Notes under the pieces: model-generated
Database searches by the model: none
The model's input: the letters and a program-made list of their open reading frames with translations, nothing else
Told to the model about the DNA's origin: nothing
In this document: positions 1 to 9,138 of the stretch, in pieces
Layout of the letters: each line of letters opens with the position of its first letter
Numbering within the stretch: the first letter of the stretch is position 1
Program-made: the position numbers and the translations under genes
Assembly (NCBI GenBank): GCA_022559845.1
Contig: CM040128.1
Span: 180,774,691-180,838,690, forward strand
Origin: Amorphophallus konjac
Taxonomy: Eukaryota; Streptophyta; Magnoliopsida; Alismatales; Araceae
Direction of reading: 5' to 3'
DNA length: 64,000 nt

Positions 1-88
1 ATCATGTCAAAGGGGGAGAAAATCTTGTGTGTGACTCACTGTGTGACTCACTGTCACATTGTGTTGCCATCATCAAAAAGGGGGAGAA
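1..88 (+). other. 3' end of a copia element's internal region, two polypurine tracts
   Basis: Two purine runs of the form AAAGGGGGAGAA lie at about 9-20 and 75-88. The second directly abuts the TG that opens the LTR at 89, so it is the likely plus-strand primer. Between them is a short duplicated stretch (GTGACTCACTGT, twice). The element's coding part lies left of the window. Multiple purine tracts before the 3' LTR fit SIRE/Maximus-type copia elements; that lineage assignment is inference. Confidence 0.7.
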
Positions 89-359
89 TGTTGTGCCTCT
101 TAGGCACAAGCATGTGCTATGTCGCCTTGATGATAGCAATGCTATTTGGTTTTGATGATAGCAAGACAGTGAGTGCATTTGAGTGCATTTGATATTGTAT
201 TTTGATAATAGCAATGTTATTATGTTTTGATGATTGCAATAAACAAAGTGCATTTCTATGCATTATTATTCTTGAGCATTCTGCATATTGATAGCAACAT
301 GAATGATGATGTCTAGCATTGATGGCATTTACTCTTTATATATGTGCATTGCATTCTGT

Positions 360-860
360 CAGATATCATGTCTCTGCATATATCATGTCTGGGTAGCAAA
401 GTCTATACACTGGACTGTGTAATTGTGCATCATGCAAGTCTATACATTGGACTCTCATTCAAGCCTATGCATTGTCTTAGGCTAAGTGTGCACAGCGTCT
501 TAGGCGAAGTCTGTACAGCCGTGTCTTATGCTCCTAAGTCTATACATTGGTGTTGGTCATCAAAGTTTGTACATCACCTTCAATCTTCAAGTCTATACAC
601 TGGCTTATTCTTCAAGTCTGTACATCCACAGTTAAACTTGAAGTCTGCACACTAGTCTTCACTGTCAAGTCTGCACATTGGTCTTCGATTTCAATATCCA
701 ATACATTGGGCTATTACATGAAGTCTATACATTGTTGTTTCCAGTACAAGTTCATACATTAGACTGTTCATCAAAGTCTGTACATCAGACTGCTATAGTA
801 AGTCTGTACAGTGAGTGATTCATTGGTGAAGTCTGTACACTCAACTGAACTTCAAGTCTA
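360..860 (+). repeat. AAGTCTRTACA tandem array in LTR
   Basis: The core AAGTCTATACA or AAGTCTGTACA, often followed by TTGG or CTGG, recurs every 25-45 bp in direct orientation (for example near 399, 439, 538, 590, 614 and 720). Spacers vary in length and sequence, so it is an interspersed short-motif array and not a strict satellite. The same core fills 56040-57850 and, in reverse orientation, 29550-30155 and 48346-48570. Confidence 0.85.
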
Positions 861-879
861 GACATTGCACTGTAGCATC

Positions 880-1720
880 CATTGTCTTCGTGTTGTTTTT
901 GTTTGATTGTCTTCGTGTTGTTTACTGTAGCAGCTCGATTTGTTCTGATGAACTTTGAGTCGTTTCCCAGTGAACCCCGTGTCGCTTCACCTCGTGTTGT
1001 TCTCATCGTCTTAGTGTTGTTTTCACTTCGTGTCAACTTCGTCTTTGTGTCGTTTTCACTTCGTGTCAATTTCATCTTCGTGTTGTTTTCAACTCGTGGC
1101 GGTCTCTGTCATCTGTCTCCATGTCGTACTTACTTCGTGTCGGTTAATGTTGTTTCTGTGTCTTCGTGTCGTTTTTGTTCCACTGCGTGCAGAACATTGC
1201 AGCACCTCGTGTTGCTTTCTGTGCCACCTTGTGTCGGTTCTGTGTGAACCTCGTGTCGCTTCTCTCTGTTTTCTAGTTGCATCTCGTGTCATCTTTTATG
1301 TCTGCTTGTTTAACTTCGTGTCACTTACTGTTGTTCCTCGAGTCTTTTTGTTTTAGTGTCACTGCTTCATCACGTGTCGTGATAGCCGTGTCACTCTTCT
1401 GACTTCGTGTTGGTTTTTCGCTTTAGACTTCGTGCCTTTCTCGCCTTGACCACACTTCGTGTTGCTTTACGTAGACCTCGTGTCTTGCTTGTTTGCAACC
1501 ACTTCGTGTCGGTTTCTGTTGCCAGTCCATGTTTTTCTCGTGCCGTTCTCTTTGCTGTTTATTACGTCGTGTTGTTTTCTTTACTTCGTGCTGTAGTCAT
1601 CGTATGTATCTCGTGTCATTCTTCTTATTACCTCGTGTTGTTTTCATATTCTTCGTGTCGTTCTCTTTGTAGTGTTATCTCTGTTACAGTGTGTATCTCG
1701 TGTCGTACTCAGTGCATCTA
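880..1720 (+). repeat. TTCGTGTCG tandem array in LTR
   Basis: The motif CTTCGTGTCG or CTTCGTGTTG with T-rich spacers recurs about every 15-35 bp over roughly 840 bp. Some ORFs run across it only because the motif lacks stops. This block is absent from the related solo LTR at 55760-58969, so it appears to be a copy-specific expansion. Confidence 0.8.
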
Positions 1721-1934
1721 GAATTGCTACTACATACTTCGTACAGATTTAGTTATTGTGGCCCTCAGTTTTAATGGTTTTCATCTCCTTGCAGGTCCGA
1801 GGAAGAAATATTCCCCAGTGACTGGCAGCACGTGATCCGAGGCTGGAATGAAGTCTGCTGAGAGACTGCCACGTGATCCGAATTTTTAGGGCGGGAGCTG
1901 TGGAAGCCACACGCGCCCTAGCTGCTGCTGCTGC

Positions 1935-1941
1935 TATATAT
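1935..1941 (+). promoter_or_regulatory. possible TATA box of the copia LTR
   Basis: TATATAT follows a CTG microsatellite, CGCGCCC and the CACGTGATCC motif. At the equivalent place in the related solo LTR there is a clear TATAAAA (57998-58004), also after CGCGCCC. Transcription would start about 30 bp downstream, just before the purine-rich leader. Confidence 0.45.
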
Positions 1942-1984
1942 GTGAGCATTCTTCCACAGATGAAGGGCGATCGAGTTGGCGAGA

Positions 1985-2200
1985 AGAAAAGTCCATATAG
2001 AGAGCCACGATCCAGAGAAAAAGAAAAGAGAAAGAAGAAGAGCAGAAGGAGAAGAAGAGAGAGAGATAGTGCTCGTGTGAATAAAGAAGAAAGAGTGAAG
2101 AAGAAGAAGTGCAGCAGAGAGTGAGAGATTAGGAAAGCAGAAGAAAGAGAAAGAGAGATAGAGAGTGAACGAGAGAGCTCATGGAGAAGAAGAAAGAAGC
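1985..2200 (+). repeat. purine-rich leader tract
   Basis: About 200 bp is almost wholly A and G (GAGAAGAAGAGAG type) between the TATA-like site and the hairpin chain. The solo LTR has the same tract at 58090-58220. It probably lies in the transcribed R/U5 leader and has no coding pattern. Confidence 0.7.
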
Positions 2201-2353
2201 TTACCTGAGGATCTGACTACTGGACCATGGATCAAATCCAGGCCAGGCAGCTCCATTCGAGCCACATTTGTGTTATTTGTCTTTACAACTTTCTGATCGC
2301 TGTGTATTTTTCTTTTCTTATTTTTCCTGTTTCATTTGGTTATCTGTGTTCTT

Positions 2354-2808
2354 CCGATCCTCAGTAGTGAGGTCGGGGTTCCTCCTGTTAGTTCAGGAGA
2401 AGGGAGATTGCGATCTCCAGTTCTGGGCTTGTGGATTCAAGTCCAGGGGTTCCCTCCGGTTTGGAGAAAGGGAGATCTGATCTCCGGTTCTGGGCTTGTG
2501 GATTCAAGTCCAGGGGTTCCCTCCGGTTTGGAGGAAGGGAGATCTGATCTCCGGTTCTGGGCTTGTGGATTCAAGTCCAGGGGTTTCCTCCGGGTCTGGA
2601 GGAAGAGAGACCGTGTGTCTCTGGTTTGCTAGTGACTGGTGTCACTAGTGGTTCCCTCCGGTTGGGAGGAAGAGGGGAGGCTGTTCCCCTGGTCAAGCTG
2701 TGTGGCAGCACCTGTTGCAGACTGAGTCTGCTGTTTCTAGCGTGAGCTAGTGGAAGCCACACTCGGTTTGAGTGTGGGGTGGATGTAGGTCTGGAGGACC
2801 GAACCACC
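2354..2808 (+). other. chain of about 15 consecutive hairpins in LTR leader
   Basis: Head-to-tail inverted repeats fill this stretch. Examples: CTCCTG/CAGGAG (2382-2399), GGAGAT/ATCTCC (2403-2418, then twice more in a 67-bp tandem unit), CCTCC/GGAGG (several), AGAGAC/GTCTCT (about 2607-2623), CTAGTGAC-TGGT-GTCACTAG (2629-2648), AGGGGA/TCCCCT (2673-2690), GCAGAC/GTCTGC (2717-2731), CTAGC-GTGA-GCTAG (2737-2750), CCACACTC/GAGTGTGG (2757-2777) and GGTGG/CCACC (2779-2808). The 67-bp unit (TTCTGGGCTT at 2421, 2488 and 2555) itself holds three stems. The solo LTR carries the same chain at 58381-58770 with compensated stem changes. The order and loops suggest a folded leader RNA; that function is inference. 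Confidence 0.8.
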
Positions 2809-3173
2809 TAAAAACCCCTCTTGCATTGTGGTTTGATTGCTTATGATTTGCTTCCGCTAGATGAATGCATAGGGGCGCTCCATGCGTTTGGCTTCGGGTT
2901 GAGAAGAAGAGTTAATTAGTCTTCTTAGAATGTTTTAATTTGTCAAGAGAGCGAAATTCTAGTTGAGCGACTCCTTGTCAAATTCAGCCTAGTTAGCATC
3001 CTAGTGATCTCACTGTATGCTTGTTTGGTTCTGCAACTGATTATTAACTTTTAAGCTTATCTAGTTTGCGAACTAGTAATTCTAGTGAGCATCATATTTT
3101 AACTGGGTGAAAGTTTTTTAAAGGATTATATTCATTCACCGCCCCCTCTGAATACTGCACCGAACCCAACACT

Positions 3174-5125
3174 TTTTACACCGCAGAGGGCAAGACTTCG
3201 TTAGACCTGTGGAGTCTCAGTCAGCTCAGTGGCTTGCCCATTGACGGGGAGCGTTACGAAGAAGTATGTCCGCCAGATATGATCAAGGATGAAACCAACG
3301 GGGATGGCTACTATTCCCTGGGTTATTCATACCGGTACCTTATAAAGGCGTACCGAGAATTGTATCTGTTGTCGCGTGGCGGGAGGCAACCCCCCCGAGT
3401 GAAACGGAAAAGGGTCCGCATGGTCCTATGGGTGCGGTATTTCTACGATGGGCTGAAGCAGTATGAGGAGTTCCCACACATTAGCATTGCTGTCGGCCGG
3501 AAGAAACGCACCAAGTCAAAGGTTGACGTGAAGATCCCTTCTCGAGGGTGCCGCGGCGGGCCGAACCTGATGGGAGTCGACCCATTAACACATTGCGCGG
3601 CGTATCTGACGTACTAGCTGTGCTCGTTCGCCATGCCCCACGGGGACGAGACCGTCATTCGCCCGGATGCCATTTACCCTGCCTGTCAGTTGGCCTGGGG
3701 TATCAAGCTGTCTTTGTTCCCGGCTACGCTGTGTCTGATATACAAAGCGCTCGGGGACATCAGCCGCCAACAGTTCCCGCGTCAAGCGCGGTACGTGTGC
3801 CCACTGCATTTTTTCAATGCGTGGGTCTGTTCTTTATTCCCAGAATTCACCCCGCGCACCATTCAAGGCTGGGGATTGGTTCCACGGATGTTGGAGTTTG
3901 TGAGTGTGGCGTCAAGCTCGATGTCCATGCGACTGTACGACATTCGAGGCAAGTTGCGACGGTGCCCCTTAATGCTGCGGGCACCATCCACTTTTGGACC
4001 CTGGCTGCTCACTCAAGTCCATTAGTAAACAGTAACCAGGAGTGCCGAGACGACAAAGTGGAGAAGTATGTGCACCTGATTAGTCAGGAGAACGTGGTTC
4101 GCCCGCTATTGGAGCCGGAACTCAGGGCCTGGGCGCTGTCCATCCGTCCCAGTGTGCTGGCCTTCCGCAAAGGGGACAGTTTGCTGTTGGAGCCATATTA
4201 TCCTTTTCGATTCGATAGAAATTTTGGATATGACCAGCATATCCCGGCACACAGTGCTCGCTTTCAATTACCGGTGCGGAGTCTCCGGGGGAGTCCTACC
4301 GCCGAAGCTGCCCGAACCTGGTGGGATTTCTTTCATCGGGCAGACACTGCCAGCATCAGGGTGCCAGCCCCGGTTCGGGTTCCATGGGTGACTCCCGAAT
4401 ATGTGAAGTGGTGGAACGCCCGGACAGCTTTTTACCGACTATGCCGGACCAACTGCTGGGACGGGGCCGAGAGGAGATTTCTGAGCCGACAGCCAGTGCC
4501 GGTACTAGATATTGACCTGGAGCACCTACTCCGATTGAGGCGTGGCAAGGAACAGGAAGTCGCCGCCTACATGGCTACGCGCAATGCAGCTCGTGAGACC
4601 AAGCCAGCGCCGCAGGCCAAATTGCCTCCTGTGGCGAAGGATGATTTCAAGAAGACCTTGCGAGACCTCTGCCACATCGGGAGTGACCACCTGGAACTGA
4701 TAACTATCCATTCCCCATGGTGAAAGAAGGCACCCCGGCGAGGAGCTGGCGCCCGGAGAGGGATGCACTGTGTCCCTATCGCACATTTGTGAGGAGGGAG
4801 GAGCAGAACCCGGAGAATTACAAGAACACCACGTGGCTCTACGTCCTCCTTCTAGTGCACGGGTTGAAGATTGAAGATTCAGCCATGGTCATCTTGGGCA
4901 AGCGCGTCCACATCGCCTACTACTATGCCGAGGGATGGGGGATGGACCATTTCAACCTCTTTTGTCACCTGGCTGCCAAGAAGCATGCAGACCTGGCTGC
5001 CCTCTCAGATCGCTGCCAGAAAATTGAAGACGTATGCTGGCTGGTCCGAGAGGTGGCTCGTCGGGACAAGGAATCGCCCCTTAGCTATTGGCCAATAACG
5101 TTACGGCTGTACACTGGCCCCCACG
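3174..5125 (+). pseudogene. antisense PMD gene of Tat element T1, first visible exon
   Basis: A plant mobile domain (aminotransferase-like) protein reads on the + strand, opposite to T1 pol. The frame is open from the insertion point, with the motif LDLWSLSQLSGLPIDGE starting near 3201 and the family-typical GDETVIRPDAIYPACQLAWG near 3639. The start lies left of the copia insertion, so the gene is cut at 3172. An in-frame TAG at 3615-3617 stands where the family usually has Trp; the same frame continues to about 4020. A frameshift follows, then the C-terminal PMD part (YYPFRFDRNFGYDQ near 4195), a second shift at about 4717, and a well-preserved stretch to a GT donor at 5126. PMD ORFs in antisense near the 3' end are known in Tat-lineage elements. 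Their role is unclear; PMD proteins are linked to silencing in plants. Confidence 0.8.
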
Positions 5126-5223
5126 GTACTTAGTGTTTTCTTCCTTCCCTTGTGTTCCTCAGTGCTGACCTTTCTTGAATATTGGACGTTGATCGGGTCC
5201 TTTGTTTTCCCCTTTTTTGACAG

Positions 5224-6618
5224 ATCACCCCGACAGCACTCAACTGGCGACGTATCGCAATCTCCTGTGGCAGGTAGGGAAACCTGGTTACTTCGAGGAG
5301 GTGCCAGCGGCTCCGACCACGACCCCCCTGCCTCCGCCTGCGAAGAGGTCCCGGGCGAAATCGCCCGTGAAGAAGGCTGTGGATGCTGCTAAGGCGGCTG
5401 GGCGACGGGAGGCCAAACGCATAAAGACCGAGGCCGCCAAAGCGACGTCGACTGCTCCTCCGGCACCCGTAATCTCCTCATTCAAGGAATTTGAAGCTGC
5501 TCAGGCCGAGCCGAGTCGGTCTGCAAGTTGGGTCCCCTCTGCTCTTCGAGGCTCTTCAGAGTTTGTTGAGATGCTAAGAGGGACGCTCCTCGTGACCCCG
5601 TGCCCTTTTGTTTTAACTGTCGTAAAGAGGCCCGCGCCTATGACCCACGAGGCGGTAGAATCCGTCAAAGAGACCTTCTTCGCCCCAGCTCCCGCTGCCG
5701 AAGTCGAAGGAGGTATAGCACTTTCTCGAGCGGTCATTCGTTTAATTTTCTTCGTTCCTCAAAATTTTGCGGACCTGACCGAATCTAGATTTTGCCTTGC
5801 TTATGCAGGAGCTGATGTGGCGGTCCCAGAACCGGAGGCGGCCCCGGAGGCATCCCGGTTCGGGCAGATATATCGGAAGAAGGGGCGACGGTCAAGGAAG
5901 GCGTGACTACCGACCCCGGATGTTGAGGCGGGGGCTGCCTTGCCTGCAAAGGAGGTGCCCACCTGCCCTAGATCTTCGTCGGGCGAGAAGGTAGACTACG
6001 GCTATTCCTCCGACGAAGTACTCTCAACCGAGGGTGTCCCCGGAGAACCCCTACTTCAAGTTCCTGCCTGGAAAGCCCCGGTACTGTCTGTGTCTCTTAG
6101 CCTGGTGAAGTAGGCGCCCGTAAGTGCGAACCTCTTAATTCAGGTTTTCTTTCTTTAGGCCCTCGGCTAATCTTCTTGATCTTATTATTTTTTGCTTTCA
6201 AAGGGACAGACCCCGTCAGAAAGTGCAGAGACCCAAGTTCCAGGGGCGGGAGCTATCAGGTGAGAGACAGCTGCTGCGGCTTTGGACGAATTGGCGTCCC
6301 TGGCCGAGGCTGTGCGGCGAGAGGAGGTCATGGCGTGCTCCGGCGTTGCCGTTTCGACCGCCAAGTTTCCTCTTCTTTCCTTCTGAGCTCTCGCTCGGAG
6401 TTATTGATTTATTCGAGGCAATACAGGCTCGTGCTTCTGAAGGAGCCGTGGAGACCTCTACCCCAGCCACCGGAGCCCTGGAAGAGGGAGAGATAGCACC
6501 AGAGGTCGAAGTGCAAGTGCCGGTGGTACCTGAAGCCGAGACTCGGTGGGAGACAATTTCTGAAGTTACTACCCGGGGAGAGGTAACGCCGGAGAGCAGC
6601 ATAGTGCCGGCGGGTGAG
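5224..6618 (+). pseudogene. antisense PMD gene of T1, middle exons
   Basis: Introns with GT/AG borders are inferred from frame continuity: 5126-5223 (its TTTTTTGACAG acceptor joins to give an in-phase Asp codon), 5713-5808 and 6081-6203. Another ends at 6426, but its donor is not resolved. Exon 5224-5712 encodes a Lys/Ala/Pro-rich stretch with an AKRSRAKSPVKK nuclear-localisation-like cluster. Exon 5809-6080 has an in-frame TGA (5904-5906) inside otherwise continuous coding. Exon 6204 onward has TGA at 6261-6263 and an Ala/Glu-rich helix. Exon 6427-6618 is acidic. Both TGAs could come from CGA. Without transcripts the splice model is inference, but phases agree at three of the junctions. Confidence 0.65.
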
Positions 6619-6704
6619 GTAAGCAGGGGAATACGCTGGGCTTTCTCGGGGATTCAATGATTTATTCCACTTGGCAAGCGGCTAACTTCTCTTTACATGG
6701 CCAG

Positions 6705-7928
6705 GTGACAACAATGCCCCACGGAGCACGCGCGCCTCGGGCTCGTAAAGCAGTCCCCAGGTGGAGCTCATCTTTCCGTGTGCATGCGGCTAAAAGGCTG
6801 AAGATGCTTCTGGGGCCGGACGTGGGGTCCTTGACGTCTCTTCTACAGATGGGAGCCGTCCCGCATTTGGTGATCCCACTGCCACCGATGCCGACGCCAG
6901 TGATAACCGAGGAAGCCCGGCTTCTAGGGAAGATATTGGCGATCCTCCACGAGCACTCGGAGGAATTCCAGGTAGGGGGAGATGAAGACTTCTCGGGAGC
7001 GATACTGGACCCGCCCGCCATAGAGGCTTTGCCAGCCGAGGTGGCGGAGGCCGAAGCAACTTTGTCTGTCGGGGCTCTAGTTACGATGGAGGAGGCGGCA
7101 TCGTCGGGTTCGGGACCTGCCCCGTCTATGGAGCTGGAGCAGCTGCTCATCATGGCGGCGCCGAACGTCTCTGTTATGGTCTCTCCCACACCTGTGGCGA
7201 CAGCTGGTCAGGGGTCATCTTTGGAGGCCGGGAGACCCCTCCTTTCATCCGTGGCCCTTCCGGGTAGCTCGGTCGTGGTCGACACATAGCTGTGGGCGAC
7301 CGTGGACAGCGAAGTCAGCTTCGACCCACCAGTCGTCCCTTCGGTCGGCCATGTGAGCTCGGATCTGCCCGTCCGCTAGACCCTATTGGTATTGCGCTTG
7401 ATGGTCGTCGCTGACCCGATGCTCACATACCAGGGCGCGAAAGCTATTGTGGAGCAGCTGACCAAGGCGTTGCAAATGATGGGCTACCCACTGGAAGAAT
7501 GGTCGTGACGTGTTGTCTTATTGTTGAAATACGTAAATCATCACGCATTCCTCGAGACGTTGGCCCCGACCGAGTTCACAGCTATCGGTGCCCAGAGGGA
7601 TGAGTATCTGGAGGCACTAGCTGTTCGGAGAGATAGCCGGGAGCAACATCAAGGAGCCTTGGACAGGTACAATGCCGACATCAACGCCTTGGGGAGCCGG
7701 ATAGAGAAACTCCGGGGTTGGCTTGCCCAGGCGGAGTCTGACCTGGTCAAGGCAGATAAGGGTAAGGCCCAGGAGGCTGAAGAGTTGGCCGTTGCCGAGG
7801 CAGCCGTGGCCTCTGTGACGACAGAATTGGAACGCCTCGACGCGCAGGAGGGCCGCCTGCGTGAGATGATAAGCTTCCCTTGCGTCGGGATCCTCCCTTT
7901 TGAGGACATCTTCCGAGGGCTAGAATAG
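6705..7928 (+). pseudogene. antisense PMD gene of T1, last exon with coiled coil
   Basis: The intron 6619-6704 (GTAAGC donor, CCAG acceptor) joins in phase 0 to this exon. A single frame runs to the TAG at 7926-7928, broken only by TAG 7287-7289, TAG 7377-7379 and TGA 7506-7508, with no indel. The C-terminal 130 residues (7521-7928) are heptad-rich with long Ala/Glu/Leu/Arg runs typical of a coiled coil. A similar C-terminal coiled coil closes the T2 copy at 60785. The three stops match C-to-T changes at CAG, CAG and CGA codons. Confidence 0.7.
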
Positions 7929-8429
7929 CCCGGGGCTCCCCTTCCATTCCTTTCTTTTCATGTAACATCGGGGTATGCCTTGTTGCCGATATAAATTTTT
8001 TTTCGAAAAGAATACAATGCAATTATTTCATGTGTCTATGGTATGCGTGTGGTGTCGCACGGTTTCTTCCCTCCCTTTCTTTTTTTCTATGTGATGGAAC
8101 GCAAGTTCACGTTAACAGTTTATTCGGGGAGACCCTGATGAGATCCGCATATGAGCATAGGAGAGTGCTTGCCCCTTCCAGAGGGGGGACAAGGGGACCA
8201 CTCCACCATGTCCATAAAGCGACTCAGTCGAATGATGTCAAAGGTATGTTTAACCCAAGTAGGTTGATCTGACCTTGGAGAGGCGGAGAGAAGAATTTGT
8301 TCATCCGGTGATCCGGACAGGAGGTATTGGTCAGAAGGGGTTGTTCATCACCCGAAGGGACGGAGAGAAGAGTTTGTTCGTTCAATGGCCCCGATGGGAG
8401 GTCTTGGTCAAAAGAGGGTTGTTCATCTG
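7929..8429. other. 3' flank of the antisense gene
   Basis: There is no coding pattern. Just past the stop is ATCGG...CCGAT (hairpin-like) followed by TATAAATTTTTTTT and AATACAATGC, a plausible polyadenylation region for the antisense transcript. The T2 copy has an analogous CCCAAG/CTTGGG hairpin followed by TTTTTATAAAG near 60845-60880. From 8270 degenerate units leading into the 137-bp repeat begin. Confidence 0.45.
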
Positions 8430-8895
8430 TGCCGACAGAGTGTCGATGACAGGTGTGATTTATTTGTCTCTGGGTGTGTTTGTTGGTACGTGTGAGCGCC
8501 AACGTAAGGAGGAGGGTTGATTCCCCGATCCCGGGCGAAAGGTCCGGTTGGGGTATTCTTCATCAGTGCCCACAGAATGTCAAGGGCTGACAGGGTTGAT
8601 TCGTTTATTGGAATATTCGTCGGCACGGGTGAGTGCCAACGCAAGGAGATGGGTTGATGCCCCAATCTCGGACAAAAGGTCCGGGTGGGGTATTTTTCGT
8701 CAGTGCCGACAGAATGTCAAGGGCTGACAAGGTTGATTCATTTATTGGAATATTCGTCGGTACGGGTGAATGTCAACGCAAGGAGATGGGTTGATGCCCC
8801 AATCTCGGACGAAAGGTCCCGGTGGGGTATTTTTCGTCAGTGCCGACAAAAATGTCAAGGGCTGATAGGGTTGATTCGTTTATTGGAAGGGCTGA
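8430..8895. repeat. 137-bp tandem repeat, about 3.3 copies
   Basis: The phrase GTCAAGGGCTGA occurs at 8579, 8716 and 8854 (steps of 137 and 138 bp), with a diverged start near 8443. Each unit also carries GGTTGATTCGTTTATTGG and GGGGTATTTTTCGTCAGTGC. It lies between the converging ends of T1 pol and the antisense gene. The 3' untranslated region of Tat elements is known to give rise to satellite repeats, and this is consistent with that. Confidence 0.9.
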
Positions 8896-9030
8896 ATCCT
8901 ACTCTTCTTTTCTTTCTTTTTTTATTTTCTTTCTTTTCTTCCCTCTTTTTTTTTTCTTTCTTTTCCCTTTTTTGTCTTTCTTTTCCTTCTCTTTCTTTTC
9001 CTTTTCTTTTTCTTTTCTCTTTTTTTTTGG
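8896..9030. repeat. pyrimidine tract (C/T only)
   Basis: About 135 bp is nearly pure T and C (TTTTCTTTCC type). On the minus strand, the sense strand of T1, it is a long purine tract downstream of pol. It is too long and too far from any LTR edge to be called the priming tract. The ORFs of Lys/Glu/Arg on the minus strand here are artefacts of composition. Confidence 0.85.
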
Positions 9031-9138
9031 TATGCGTGCATTCCCTTTGGTCGCTTCTCTTGTGGTCCGTAACAGGTGGCAAGCAAACCATTCAAGCAAT
9101 TGAAAGCAAATCCGCCCGCCGTGGGGCGGGTAAATGTA

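Larger units (their letters stand above)
89..3171 (+). mobile_element. 3' LTR of a SIRE/Maximus-like Ty1-copia element
   Basis: The LTR starts TGTTGTGCC immediately after a polypurine tract and ends CCCAACA, giving 3083 bp with TG/CA termini. A second LTR of the same family at 55760-58969 has the same start (TGTTGTGCC), the same order of internal blocks and the same end type (CTAACA). Order: GATAGCAATG-rich start, AAGTCTATACA array, TTCGTGTCG array, CACGTGATCC segment with a TATA-like site, purine-rich leader, hairpin chain, AT-rich tail ending in the C-rich stretch before CTCTGAATAC. It interrupts the PMD gene at 3172. Only the right flank is visible, so its target duplication (expected to match CTTTT at 3172-3176) cannot be tested here. 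Confidence 0.85.

Noticed and set aside
3172..3176. CTTTT as a proven target duplication of the left copia element
   Set aside because: The 5' flank of that element is outside the window, so the match cannot be tested.
3174..7928. host PMD gene
   Set aside because: It converges on T1 pol at the usual place of Tat antisense ORFs, has a repeat block behind it and shares its layout with 59610-60785. A host gene is still possible but less likely.
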